Source: Silene conica (Eukaryota > Streptophyta > Magnoliopsida > Caryophyllales > Caryophyllaceae). From it: 64,000 nucleotides of DNA. Positions 34,894-47,124 of the stretch are shown here, piece after piece. The translations under genes were made by a program, and so were the position numbers. The notes beneath the pieces are model-generated. The model did no database searches. It was not told where the DNA came from and saw nothing but the letters and a program-made list of their open reading frames with translations. Each line of letters begins with the position of its first letter. Within the stretch, counting starts at the first letter, position 1. Location of the stretch: the NCBI GenBank assembly GCA_029255685.2, contig CM055312.2:25452203-25516202 (forward strand), written 5' to 3'.

Positions 34894-35990
34894 TATTGGG
34901 CTTGGAACATGAACATGATTGGTTTGGGCTGTTGTGGTGGATCCGGTTTCCACAAGCCCCCTTGCCCTTATCTTTTAATCCTCTTTTGCTTACCCTTTAA
35001 ACTTTGGCCCAATTTTCTTTGTCCTCAATTCGGCCCATTGGCATGTATCTCTTTCGGTTTGCTTTAAACAATTCGGCCTCTTAAGGCCATGCTACCTACA
35101 ACTATTCGGCCCATTAGGCCATGATTCGAAACATTCGGCCCATGTGGCTTCCTTTTGTGTTTATTCGGCCCATAGGCTTTCTTCCTTGGTTGTGTGTTGT
35201 TTTCCCGTTCGTATTTCGTGGTTGCTTGATATTAATCGTGTTTGTGTGTTTGATTTAGAATCGCATGCTTAGGTTTGTTTCGTATTATATCATTCTAGTC
35301 GTTTTATGTCTTTGTTTCCGTCTTTTCAATGATGTCAAGAGGGGGAAAAGAATGCGACCTAGAATACGAATTTGCTTAAGATTGCTCCTTGTCGTAACGT
35401 ATTGTCTCTCATAGTTCTTTAAGTATTTGGTTTAAATCGAAAAACAGAAACCCTAAGTTGATCTATATTATGGATGACCAATATTGTGTTGAGGAGGAAC
35501 GTTACAACATTACACTTAGACACGATTCTAGATAAGACTTGCCATCATTAAAAAGGGGGAATTTCTTGAGTAATATATCTTATATATTTAATATATTGTT
35601 TTATGTTTTAATAATGACAAGTCTAGATAATTATATTTTATATACATATGCGTGTAATCGTGCGTTTAAGTGTACAATTAATTATAGAGTGAAGATCATA
35701 GTTTAGCAAAGTATAGATTCAATCGTCAGTTTAAGAAAGATCAAGCTCGTGTCAAGTCTTTTGAAGACTTACAAGATATAGGTCTTATTGCGGAATAAAA
35801 TAGCTCCTAAGTTATAGGCCGTATCCATAACTATTGAAGAAATGAGATTTGCATGAAATAAATAAAAGCGTGAAAATATATGCGTATTATTGTTATATTG
35901 TCATATATTAGTTTAGTAATCTTAAAACGGTTTTTAGAATAAAATATTCTTGGTTAACAAGGATTAAAATAATTATCCTATGAGATAATT
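34894..35990. other. Unassigned sequence with TTCGGCCCATT-type repeats
   Basis: This is the flank into which the E-family LTR inserted. Five or six imperfect copies of ATTCGGCCCATTAGGCCATG lie at 35025-35180, several able to form small hairpins (GGCC-CATTA-GGCC, GGCCT..AAGGCC). A run attaaaaagggggaa near 35548 looks like a copia-type PPT. No coding frame is convincing; it may be the end of an unrecognised LTR element. Confidence 0.4.
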
Positions 35991-36948
35991 ATTTATTCTA
36001 ATATACTAATAATATTTTTACACATTCCAAAACACTTAAGGAACTGAAATGGACAGAAAAGTTAAAGAAAACACTGCCCAAAAACCGAAATAATCACAAA
36101 ATGACTCTTACAATTCAATTTTTAACTTTAACCTTTAATAAACTTTTGGCTCCCAAGAAAAATATGGTAATGAACATATCAAATATGACTCATATGGGTT
36201 AATGTTTTCGGCCATTTTAGTAACTTTTACTATATTTAACAAATTATGTCATATAATATACGATTTTAACCATTAAAATCATTTTTCATGCAATATACGA
36301 AAGAAAAATATAAAAAATTTTATGCATGCTAGAAATAATTTATATGACATTAGAAAAATATAACAAATTTTTATGTCTAAATTCCAACTGAAACTATTTA
36401 AGTCGAAATTATGTCACTATTATTCCGATTTTTACAATAAAAATCAATAATCATGCAATACTCATGAGCAAAATCTGAAAAATTTAATTAACAATATAAA
36501 TATTGCATGTGACATCTCCAAAAATGTTCATAGCTAAATTCATAATATAACTATATAAACCCATTTATTCTTATTTTATGACATTTTAACACTTAAAATT
36601 CATAAACCATGCATTATAACTCTAATAATTACGAAAATGCATATTGATAACATAGATAATACATGTGAGAACATATTAAAAAATCTCTGCCAGAAAGTAA
36701 AAAAATACTATTTTTCCCAAATTATTTCATTTTAACCGATTAAAATGACCAAATAACCAATTTAATTATACAAATGAACAATATATATCCATAAATCATT
36801 CCAAATGACCTAACACACTTTTAGGACCATAAGGTATTCATGCATAAAATTTTTCGTCCATATCATATATGGTTTTATAATTTTGATTTTCTTTTGTTAT
36901 CTCAATAACTCGTAAAAATGACAACGAAATGCATGCAAACAACCATTT

Positions 36949-36961
36949 TGCTCTGATACCA
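36949..36961 (-). promoter_or_regulatory. Primer binding site of A2
   Basis: The minus strand reads TGGTATCAGAGCA two bases inside the LTR. Confidence 0.85.
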
Positions 36962-36963
36962 AT

Positions 36964-38204
36964 TGTAGGGTTCTAAGTCTTACACGCCCTATATAATTAG
37001 TCTTATTAATTATAATATCCTAATTAACTCTTTAATTAGGGTTTTAAGATCTTATGCATGCTATATATATATGCGGAAATAAGATGTCGAATGCTTACAA
37101 TCCGACGAAACACTTGCAAGGATGATCCTCCAAACCGAGTAATCAAGGTAGATTACCTCCTTTGTGATGCACCCAAAACAACCCCTTAAACCGAAACTTA
37201 CACTAGATAGGTGTTATAATCGGTTTTCCTTAAACTATATTCTAATCTCTTATTAAAATAATTAAAAATAATACTATAACAATTATAGTATTTGAGATTA
37301 TTATCTTATAATATTAGAGAGAATTTTCTTTTGATTTTTCTTACTCTAGAAAAACTTAGCCAAGGGTTGGAATGAAGAAACTGGTGAGTTAATCACAAGT
37401 TTTATGAGGGTTGTCTTGGGGTTGGGATAGCCGGCCATGGGAAGCACCAAAAGGGAACATTTTCCCTTACCCATGCACATAGGGTGGTCATAGGTTAGTG
37501 TTCTCAAGGCAACACTTTAATGATTGTGTTTAGAGTATTAAACACACAAATCATACCTTCATTAACACCCACAAAACCGACACCCTACATAAAATGGACT
37601 TCATTTTATATTTTATCATTTGTACAATTGTACATGTGTGACATATTAAATGTCACAATTAAAAGAAACAATTGTTTAAATTTACAATGCATATATATCA
37701 ATTAAATATCATTTATAAATTAAATAAATCACATTTAACAAATTGACTAGTAATTCATTATTACTAATATATAAAATGGTCATTTCAATAATCGTCAATA
37801 CGTTTTACAACACTTGTAATAATATTCAACCCGATTCATTCTAATTACGACATTTCATAAATATCGTTTAATGTTTGACAATTGACACATTTCAATTTCA
37901 AACATAAATCTTACATTAAGATTTAACCTCTGATTTCTCGATATTCGAATTTAAGGAATCTGATCAACTTGTAACAATATACATTTGATCAGTTTATCAA
38001 TTAAGGAAATTGTCCTATAGCTGTGACCTAAAAGGATCAACTGACCACCACCGTCATACGACAGTAATGTCAAACTCTAGCTAGCCAATCATTACCGATT
38101 AATGTTGGTCAGTTGACTATATAATTTCGAATCATCACTTGCGCATTCTCATCATGAGATTTAATTAAGTGATCGCACTATTGTTCAGGACACATTTCCC
38201 AACA
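36964..38204 (-). repeat. 5' LTR of A2
   Basis: This 1241-bp LTR begins TGTTGGGAAATGTG on the minus strand and ends ..AACCCTACA. It is clearly homologous to the A1 and A3 LTRs but more diverged, so it is an older copy. Confidence 0.88.
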
Positions 38205-38257
38205 CCAAGTACTCGTTTCAACACCAAGAAACAATCTATCGAGCCTCCCCTAACTAA

Positions 38258-38527
38258 GGCCAAAATTACAATCAACAACCGCATTACCAACCATCCTCAA
38301 AACCCGATAAATCAAACTTCCGTAACCAAAACCAAAACCAAAGAAACACATCTTATGTTCCACCACATCAACGAAACAATCAAAGTCCACAAAACTTCAA
38401 TAATCAAAATTTCCACCACCAACAAAATTTCCAACAACCCATGCAAAAAACTCCATTCATTGAGCCTCCAAATCCTAATGCCTCTATCGAGCAATTTTTG
38501 TCAAATATGGAAGCCAAAGCCCTTTAA
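38258..38527 (+). pseudogene. gag: Athila-like gag C-terminal region
   Basis: About 89 codons between two stops read as an N/Q/P-rich protein: QNYNQQPHYQPSS, then repeated NQ and HQQ blocks, ending PNPNASIEQFLSNMEAKAL and stop. Athila gag proteins typically have such a low-complexity tail before the protease. It is in the same frame as the protease at 38828 (570 bases apart), consistent with one original gag-pol frame. A stop at 38255, the stop at 38525 and more stops up to 38828 show it is dead. The text after 38530 partly repeats (MANQAKAL), suggesting a small duplication. Confidence 0.65.
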
Positions 38528-38827
38528 AGGTAAACCAATTAGAATCTTACATGGCTAACCAAGCCAAAGCCCTTTAAGGCTTCTCAAATCTAGCCTTGCC
38601 AATATCCAAAGCGGCCAAAAAACATTTGAATCTTACATGGCTAACCAAGGCAATACTTCTCAAGGAAGGCAACAACCCTCTTCCAACCAAGGTTCAATAT
38701 CCTCAAGTGGACAAACATCGCATCAACAAGTCCTTGCGGTGAAGACAAATTGTGAGCAAGGGAGGGAGGATTATAAGGGGGAAAGTTAGGGTAAGGAAGA
38801 AAAAAAAGAAGGAGAGCCTCGCAAATT

Positions 38828-39289
38828 ATGAAAATCTCATTTAAGCAAGACCCGAGAAGTGTTTCCATACCATGTATGGTGGGGCATGTGAACATCGATA
38901 CGGCTTTATGTGAGTTGGGCGTGAGTGTTAGCATATTGCCGTTATCAATTGCGAAAAATCTTGGCATGGGAAGTATGGTTTCCATTTCCATGACATTACA
39001 ACTCGTCGACCGATCGGTCCTCCATCCCGAGGGTATACTTGCAGACATTCCGGTCACGATCGGGGATTTCTACATTCTAACTGATTTCATAGTTTTGGAT
39101 ATCCGTGAAGATACCCAAACACCAATAATACTTGGGAGACCGTTCATCATATTGGGAGGAGTCATGATTGATGTGAATAAAGGGAAGCTCTCGTTCAATG
39201 GAAGAGGGAAGCTTGTTGAGTTCTCGTTGACGGGAGGCACCTCGAAGCAAATGCTCGAAAGCATTTGTTCGGTGAGCATTATTTAAGAT
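38828..39289 (+). pseudogene. Athila-like retroviral-type aspartic protease domain
   Basis: The protease releases mature gag and pol proteins from the polyprotein. The open frame of about 152 codons holds the PR core. SIPCMVGHVNIDTALCELGV and SVSILPLSIAKNLGMG correspond to the active-site loop, where Athila members usually read ALCDLGASV rather than the retroviral DTGA. The substrate flap region is DIPVTIGDFYILTDFIVLDI and the C-terminal signature is PIILGRPF. The call is for the domain only: the ATG at 38828 is internal to the original polyprotein, and no RT follows. It is unlikely to be made as a functional enzyme. Confidence 0.78.
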
Positions 39290-40711
39290 AATTGTGAGGA
39301 GTTTGTGGAAAATATTGATTTCACATGTGCAAATAAAGAGGAGTTTGTTGAAGAACTATTCATTGATCCAATTTTCGTGGAGTTGACAACTCGTGAAGAA
39401 AAAGAATAATTTTCAAGAACAAGCAAAGTTTGTGAGGAAGAACCTTGTTTCCCGATATGGGACACCTATGAAAACGTGTTTGTTGAAAAAAAAATGAAAA
39501 ACTAACTTCCGAACCTAACGGACACCCGATATGGGATGTATACAATGAGGAGGAAGACCCGACATTCATTATGAAAGTTTCTGAAAAGAGTGTTACTTCC
39601 AATGGCAATTTTGGTAATGAAGTTGGTTAGGACAACAATATCGAGGATTCTCCTATTGGATGCGACAAACCCGAGGAAGCATCGAGCCTGGAGGTGTTGA
39701 CTTTTTCGCTTCCTAGCCCATTCAACTGCAATGTCGATATCAACTACATCAAGGTCCCCTTCATCTCATGGCTCCCTAACCACCATAAACTTCCGAGTGG
39801 TGACAACAAAAAGAGTGGAGGGGGCAGTAGCCTCAAGGCATAGGGTCGGTTCATCTTAACCTATTCATATGAATGCCTTTTTGAAGCATGCTCCAAAATG
39901 TTCGATCGACTAATTCGAGCTTTGAGTGGCACGGGTCGTATTTTGAAGGAACGTTAATTCTCAAATTTTTGGTATAGGTTTAATGGAGTTCCTCAATAAC
40001 CATCATTTGTTCATATTTTGTATTTTTGTACTTTTTCTGCCCTTTCGAAAAAATATCCAAAAAAAAAAAAGAGAAGAAAATCAACACCAAACAAAAATAT
40101 AAAAAAAAACCAACAAAATCAAAATAAAATAAAAAAACTACCAAAGAAAATCACAAAAACAAGTTTTCTCCGTTTCCCGACTTTCGTCCCTACATCAATT
40201 CTTTGAGAATGATGTAGTTAAATAAGTGTGGGGAGGAAACGTCGTTCAAAAAAATTACAAAAACAAGTGCTTCCGTTTCCGGGAAAAAAAACCAAACAGA
40301 TTTTCGTTTTTCTTCGTTTGTTTCTTTCCCTTCCTACATTTAGGACACTGAGGACAAAGTCCGTCTGAAGTGTGGGGAGGGGTTTTAATTATATATACTT
40401 TTTTCCTTTAGCTTTTCAAAAAAAAAATCAAAATCACAAAAAAAATAAAAAACTTTCAAAAATCTTTTAAAAACAAGTTATTTCTTTCCTTGCATTGTAA
40501 ATAATTGTGTTATAAGCTAACAAGTGCAGAAATTCCATGGATAAGGCATAAGGGAGACTGGAATACCGCTTGGTATAATCGTTTCTTTTTCCCCTTTACC
40601 GCTCCTTCTCTTTATTTTGTCACATCATATGGAGGAGGACGGTTTTTTGTGCCTTGGATGTTCTTTCCGGGAACTTGTGGATTGATGATATTGATGTGCT
40701 GTTAGCAAGTC
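39290..40711 (+). other. Degenerate region of F downstream of the protease
   Basis: An acidic frame (EEFVENIDFTCANKEEFVEE) continues briefly after the protease and is then broken by stops. Two blocks ending in aagtgtggggagg (about 40226 and 40371) repeat the PPT-like motif seen at 59602. A-rich tracts lie at 40050-40160 and 40410-40470. The target duplication cttgt (40712-40716) marks the A3 insertion. Confidence 0.6.
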
Positions 40712-40716
40712 CTTGT

Positions 40717-41963
40717 TGTTAGGTTTAGTTATCTCATAAACTAATTATATTAGTCATACTAACAAAGTATTAATTAACATTTTAATTAACCAAACTATAG
40801 ATCTTATGCATGCTAAATTTATGCGGAAATAGGAGAAATTCGAACCCTTACACACGGTTCAAATAATAGCAAGGATGATCCTCCAAGTATTCAACAAGAA
40901 CACCTTCTTTGTGAAGCACCAAGACAACCCTTTGATTGAACCGAAAACTTGAGTATGCTAGTACCAAAAATCGGTTTTCCTTAACAATATAAGTTCTAAT
41001 TTGAACTTAGTATACTAATGTTATATCTTTTATATAAATAGTATTGTTATTATCTTATAATAATTTCTAGAGGATTTTTATATATTTTTCTCACACTTAG
41101 AAAAATTTTGCATTAGGATTAGAATGTTATGTTGTGAGCTTATCACATAAATATGAAGTGGTGCTTGGGTTGTGGTGTGGCCGGGTATGGGAAGACACAC
41201 AAGGGAACATGTTCTCTTCTCAATGTGTCTAGGGTGGCTCTAGGTGTGGGTTCTCAAGGCAATTGTTTAAACATAATGATTATAGTGTATTTAACACACT
41301 AATCATCCACACAACCACCTCCACTAGCCGTCCATTTTATCTTAAAATGGGCATCCATTTTACATTTTGTCAATTGTATAATTGTGCATTATGTGACATG
41401 TTATATGTCACAAATCAATAAAACACAATTATCTTAATCTAAAACATATAAATATTTATCGTATAAATATTGTATATATAATTTAATAAATCATATTTAT
41501 CAATTGACAAGTAATTCATAATCACTAGTAAAAAATGGTAATTTATGATAATTGTTAATACGATTTACAACCTTTGTATTAATACACAACCCGATTCATT
41601 CTAATCACGATATTATAAAATATCGTTTATAGTTTAACAATTGACACGTTTCAATTTTAAACATAAATCTTACAATAAGATTTAACCTCTGATTTCTCGG
41701 TATACGAGTTTAAGGAATATGATCAAATCGTATCAATATACATTTGATCACTTTATCAATTAAGGGAATTGTCCTATAGGTGTGACCTAAAGGGATCAAC
41801 TGACCACCACCGTCATACGACAGTAATGTCAAACTCTAGCTAGCTAATCATTACCGATTAATGTTGGTCAGTTGACTAATATAAATCGTATCATCCCTTG
41901 CGCATTCTCGTCATGAGATTTAATTACGTGATCGCACTATTGTTGAGGACACATTTCCCAACA
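40717..41963 (-). repeat. 3' LTR of A3
   Basis: This 1247-bp LTR runs, on the minus strand, from TGTTGGGAAATGTG to ..AAACCTAACA. It matches 56521-57767 end to end. Confidence 0.93.
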
Positions 41964-41985
41964 ATCTCCCACTTGTCCTCGACAA
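41964..41985 (-). promoter_or_regulatory. PPT of A3
   Basis: The minus strand reads caagtgggagat immediately before the LTR. Confidence 0.75.
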
Positions 41986-44267
41986 GTGTGTGTCACCAAT
42001 TCTCTTGTCCTATTACAATCTCCCACTCAATGCAAGATGTCTCTCTGAGGTCGTACTTGCATTCGATCATATCATGAGTGGTTTCCTCGATCTGGAGAAT
42101 AACTGTTTGACCGGAATTATCTACCATAGATACCTTCCGAGCGTGGCCACGCATTTCCAGTTAACTTCTCCTCGAGTGGCCTTGAGATTTGAACAACCCT
42201 GACAAGGGGTGGACAATTTCTATCGCACTACTTCCTTCAACCAGTCACAGTCAGTCACAACCCAAAGCAATCCCATTTGACTCCAGTTACGAAAAGTCGT
42301 AGAGAATGGCTCAAGGTTATGCCTAAACTGTACCATCTTGGGAGAGTAGTCTTTAGTCTAAGAATTGACTCACAAGAATACTACAGCAGCTCTTGCCACG
42401 ACCCAGCTATTATAAAATTTCTAGGACTCTATAAGCGGTCACTTTGCGCGACAGAGTGTCTCTTGCAGTCTGTCTATGTGATCGACTAGTCATCACATAT
42501 GACTCTATGGCACTTGAACTTGCCATCAATCGCCTCACATTCTAGTCGCTTTGAGACGTCACCTCATGTAAGCGGCTAGGGGCTATACTAAGTCAATCCA
42601 GTTCACTTTATGGGGTTCAATATTGTCTCTTACAACCCATTTGGATTTTGACAAAGTATCTTTTATCTTGAGTTAATTATAACTCAAATGACATTGTCAT
42701 GCAAAAACAGTCAATACTATTTCATTGCATTTGATGCACGATCATATATTTGTATTAGTTTTTTGCGAATAAACCTTTTATTCATGATTGCAAAACTTAC
42801 AAATTTTGGTCTCCTTCCGACTCATATTATCTCATATAATATGATCTTATTTGAGCACACATCTAGAACTCATTCTAGATCTTGAGTTCCCTTTTATGAA
42901 GGGAAGCTCCCACTGTTATCTTATAACTCGTGACGTATGGATATATTAGAGGGATTAAAGAATCACTCTAAATTACCTAGTCACTCATATGCTGAAATCT
43001 ATACTGTAGTTTTAATGATTTCATCACTCCAATTATTTTCAAACATCTTGGCTATTTTATCAAGGTTATTCATATCTAACCATTTAGATTTCTAATGGGC
43101 GACCTTTTATTATCAATATAATAAACCTTCCCGTAAAACTCCATCATCGTATGATATAAGGTATTTTGTTCATCTAGCCTTGAGAACCTCTTATTCTTTA
43201 CACCTTAAAGAATCACCCATCCTCTCTAAATGGTAGGTTCAATTTTTTAATGAATATCGCTCCCACTAAAAACAATATCACTCGATCTCTTAAATGAACC
43301 TTTCATTTCTTGCATGTAAATCTTTATTTATAACTTGAATTATTATCACTATCACTATCCCTATAGTGATCTACCTTTATTCAATCAATCATCACTTCTT
43401 TCATGTCTTCGTTTCCTCGAGACGAATATGTCATGATAATTCCCTTATAACTACATTGAGAGAATTGAGATGATATCTTCTCTTTTATCTTATAAATTTA
43501 GAAAAATCATTTATTAAGGAACCGTTTTCCTTCCGATTTCATACGGGGTTTCATTATATCCTCTCTTTGAAACAATGAACATAAGGAACCTTTCCTCTTG
43601 TGTCCTCCCGTAGTTTCTTCAGTGTCCTCTCGTAGTTTCTTCAATTCATTCATTTAGGGTTCTTCTTAAGTCTCCCATGTATGAATCTTCTCTAAGATCC
43701 TTTACTTATATCATTGGTTTGTGGGCGAAATATTTTCTCCCACTCTATCCTTTTAACAATAACCTTTATTTGTATAAGGATAACAATTTTTGATTTAACC
43801 AATGCATATGAATGTTTTGAAGTTTTATAGGTGTGATGTATACATTCTCATTTTCACTTAAAATGATCATCGTATAATGAATTAATGATTTCTTAATTTG
43901 ATTAAAAGTATCTCATGGGGTGTAGTTCTCCGTTTTAATCAACACTTTGATTATATTCTATTGATCGTATCAATGTGACTTATTTTGTGATAAAATCGCT
44001 ATTATTCATGTTTTAACAGGGTATGCAATTCATTTTAGAAATCAAGGAATTGATTAAGAACAAAAGTAGTGACTTAGGTTGAAAACCAAGTCACTAATAT
44101 CCAAAATTACAACCATTGTTTTAGGATTCAAATCCTTGTCTTACAAGAAGGTAAATTGTTCTAGAAATGAAATGCAAAATATGAAAGAAGACAATATGAA
44201 AATTAGAGCCTAGCTCTTCCAGTCTTCGATCAATTGGATGCTACCATAGCCATCCAAGTAAGGAACT
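41986..44267 (-). other. Non-coding interior of A3 downstream of gag
   Basis: This is the reverse-complement counterpart of 150-2325 in A1. No integrase, RT or RNase H frame is visible. Two independent copies with the same layout show that pol loss is a family trait, not local damage. Confidence 0.7.
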
Positions 44268-45181
44268 TCATGCTTCCTTCTCCTTGCCCTTATCATTAGG
44301 AGCTGGCCCTTTAAAACAATTAAAAAGGGTAAATATCAACAAATTTGTATCACTATACATAAGTTGATAAATGACATGAATGTAAACGTGAATTATTACC
44401 TACGGCGGTTGCCTTCCCATTTTTGAGATCGCTTAAGTATTTGGGGCAATTACGCTTCCAATGCCCTATCCTTGTGCAATAATGGCACTTGTCTTCGGAT
44501 TTCGAAGATGAGGTGGAAGCGCCTTTCGAAAAGGTCTTTTCTTTGGTTGCTTTGGGCTTGAACGTTTTCTTGCCCTTGCCCTTAGAGGCATTCCTTTTGA
44601 AGCTTGTTTTCCCTTTCTTCTCGATGTTTAAAACATCCTTAGTGGAACTTTCATGAAGTCCCATATCCCTCTCGGCTTGGACGAACATCTTATGCAATTC
44701 ATCCAATGTGGTCTCCTTGCACTTTTAGAGTTTCCGCGAGCTCAACGAGTTTGAGCACATGAGGGCTTATTTTTTGCCCCTCCTTCAAGCAAACTCGAAG
44801 AAGGCGGAAGCCGCTCATATTGAATCACCCTTGGAGTTTGCGAAAACATTGTCGCAAGCTTGGTGTATATCTCATATGATGTGGTTAACTTAATCATACT
44901 CCTTTGGAGATCCGGCTCCATGGAGAAGATAAGCACATTTTTAAGAGCGGAGGACTCTTTCATGTAGGCTTCATAGGCCTCACGATTTTGGACCGAGGAA
45001 CGAGCGGTCGGAGCGGTCGGAGCGGCTTCGGATAGGTAACGAGTCTTATCGTCACCTTGAGCGGCCAAAAGTAATTGCGCATCCCAATCCTTAAAATTGG
45101 AACCATGCTTATCGAGTTTGCAACGATCCATAAAGGATCGAAGCAATGAACGTTAGTGAGAGGTGGAGCGTTGGTTGTCAT
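44268..45181 (-). pseudogene. gag: Copia gag with CCHC zinc knuckle, frameshifted, probable intron
   Basis: Gag would form the element's virus-like particle. The family ATG is at 45181 (MTTNAPPLTNV). A shift after about 12 codons moves to the frame reading LLRSFMDRCKLDKHGSNF and DWDAQLLLAAQ, then ALKNVLIFSMEPDLQRSMIK (residues about 70-90) and SQTPRVIQYERL. At least one more shift near 44710-44800 precedes LDELHKMFVQAERDMG. A lysine-rich linker leads to the zinc knuckle CHYCTRIGHWKRNCPKYL, with CX2CX4HX4C spacing. After KNGKATAV a donor AG/GTAATA and an acceptor TTTTAAAG bound a 91-base intron (44309-44399). Spliced, the protein ends GPAPNDKGKEKEA at stop 44268. The frameshifts make it a pseudogene. 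Confidence 0.82.
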
Positions 45182-45895
45182 TGTTGATGTTGAAAATTAA
45201 ACTACAATAAAATGAAGGAATTAAAACAACATCATTTTTTTTTAAAACTCGTAAATATTAAACATGTTTAGTTATTTACTTAATGATCTCTTACCCAATT
45301 AAGTAAACAATCCCGAGACCCAAACCCATACTAACTCGGGCACGGTGTAGCCGATTCATCCCTTATTGGTATAATTTGGTGAATTAACCTCTTAATCGGT
45401 TCTACCTTAGAACTCTCGGTCGGCAATTTTCTAAAAATCGTCTTTAGCCTGAACTTATTGCAACTACGGTTACGAATACTTTCGTTGAGATCGACCAAAT
45501 TTCAAGGTGTAATCTTTATTACCCCACTTACCCAACGTGACAATTTTAGTACCCCGGTATAGCCGAGCCTACGTTCTTGTGAAGAAGGGATTCATGGGTC
45601 CATACTTTTTGGTAAGGCTAAGTCTCAATATTCAAATGTAAGAGATCTAGTCAAATTATTATCTAACTCCGTTTTAAGTGAACTAAGTCGGTGAATATCG
45701 ATAAATGATTGACTAGGTCGATTAAATCGAATAAAATGCATGACATGATATATGACGATTTGGCTATGCATGCAAACATATAAAGCAAAATAAAAGCATA
45801 AAATAAACCCTAGTATGGCCTTTCCTAGAAAAGAAATAATAAAAGTACAAATTCGGAAACCAACTCCTTTGGTCCCTTGAACTTCACGAGGCACG
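45182..45895 (-). other. Leader region of A3, gag-proximal part
   Basis: AT-rich non-coding leader, broken by J at 45901. The 5 bases before J, cttcc (45896-45900), are the target duplication. Confidence 0.65.
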
Positions 45896-46429
45896 CTTCC
45901 TGTAACAACCCGGATTTTACCATAAAGGTGGCGGAAACACCTTACCCAAATCCGGATCGATACTCAAATCGAAAACTAAACTAATACATTATTCAAAGGT
46001 TCTTAAAAACTTAAAGCAAAGGTCCTAAACAGTTTATTAAGCTCGCTTCGCATATTCCCCAAGTAAGCATCAACCAAACAGCAACCACCTGAACAACCTG
46101 AGAAGGGGGTCGACAATCAGTCAGGAGTAACTAGATGCTCTCCCAGTCATGTTTACAACAATTGAATGTAACCAACAATCAATAACAAATGAAATGTAAA
46201 ACCAGTAAACATGCGACATCATCTACACTCATGAAAGTCCAATTAAACTTACCATCATTTGAAGACATGCTACAACGATCATGTGAGGATATAATACGTT
46301 ATGACATGCATGCAAAGTTACCATACCATGATATCCTTGACACTAGGTAAATGAAGCCTTACGAACCTAAACCACATACGACCACTAGACCACAACACTT
46401 ACTAAACCGGAAGTAACACACGATCCACA

Positions 46430-46590
46430 ATAATCGAAGGCACAAAGCTAGCATTAAATCATAACAAATATGGTGATACACGATCCACATCAACAGAAGG
46501 CACAAAGCTATCATCAAAGCATAGCGAATATGGTGATACACGATCCACAACAACAGAAGGCACAAAGCTATCATCAAAGCATAGTGAATA
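46430..46590 (-). repeat. 60-bp tandem repeats in the J LTR
   Basis: Nearly three copies of a roughly 60-bp unit contain gatacacgatccaca and ggcacaaagctatcatc. The same array lies at 52690-52865 in the other LTR. Confidence 0.85.
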
Positions 46591-46594
46591 GAGC

Positions 46595-46845
46595 GAACGC
46601 CGTTAGAGCGTATAACGCACTGCCTCTAACTGCTAGAGCGTATAACACACTGCCTCTAGCTGATGGAGAGTATAACGCACTGCCTCCATCGGTGTGGAGC
46701 GTATAACGCACTGCCTCCAAGGTACTATGTATAGCGTATAACCACTGCCTATATGTCTAAGACCTGGCCAGACTCTCGGTGCAATAACTGTACACCGAAT
46801 GACACTCGGGGAACAGAGCGTATAACGCACTGCCTCTGTTACCCC
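46595..46845 (-). repeat. Hairpin array 1 of J with covarying stems
   Basis: Six units share the core GCGTATAACGCACTGCC. Flanking arms differ but pair: GTTAGAG/CTCTAAC, GCTAGAG/CTCTAGC, GATGGAG/CTCCATC, TGGAG/CTCCA, ATGTATAG/CTATATGT (with G.T pairs on the plus strand) and AACAGAG/CTCTGTT. The core itself contains the small hairpin GCGT-ATA-ACGC. The second LTR repeats the array at 52866-53125. Confidence 0.85.
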
Positions 46846-47124
46846 CCCGAACATACACCGTACACCAGACCCCGAAGAGTTGCTCTGTTCATTCCGATAG
46901 CATACAAACGATACTACCGTCATCTATTCAAACCAGCAGACAACAATGCACAATATAACTGACTGTACTAACATGCGTGAATACCATCACGACTCAAACC
47001 AGTAGAACACCATAACAGACTGTCCTAATATCAAATGCATAGAAGTATCCAACGACATATGCAAACACAATATTATACAAACACTTAACACAACTCAACA
47101 TGTGAAACAAGTATGATAGACCAA

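Larger units (their letters stand above)
35991..38204 (-). mobile_element. Copia-like element A2, 5' part
   Basis: The fragment has a 5' LTR, a PBS and about 1 kb of leader on the minus strand. The leader matches A3 (for example aatggacagaaaa and acactgccca at 36047-36080 against 55588-55620). The left boundary is approximate. The right end at 38204 abuts Athila gag, so A2 inserted into F. Gag and the rest of A2 are missing. Confidence 0.75.

Noticed and set aside
34666..35067. 133-codon frame across the E LTR end
   Set aside because: It spans an LTR boundary into unrelated sequence, so it cannot be an ancestral gene.
46470..46706. 78-codon frame over J repeats (VIHDPQQQKAQSYHQS), also at 52746
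   Set aside because: It is a translation of the 60-bp tandem repeat, antisense to J.
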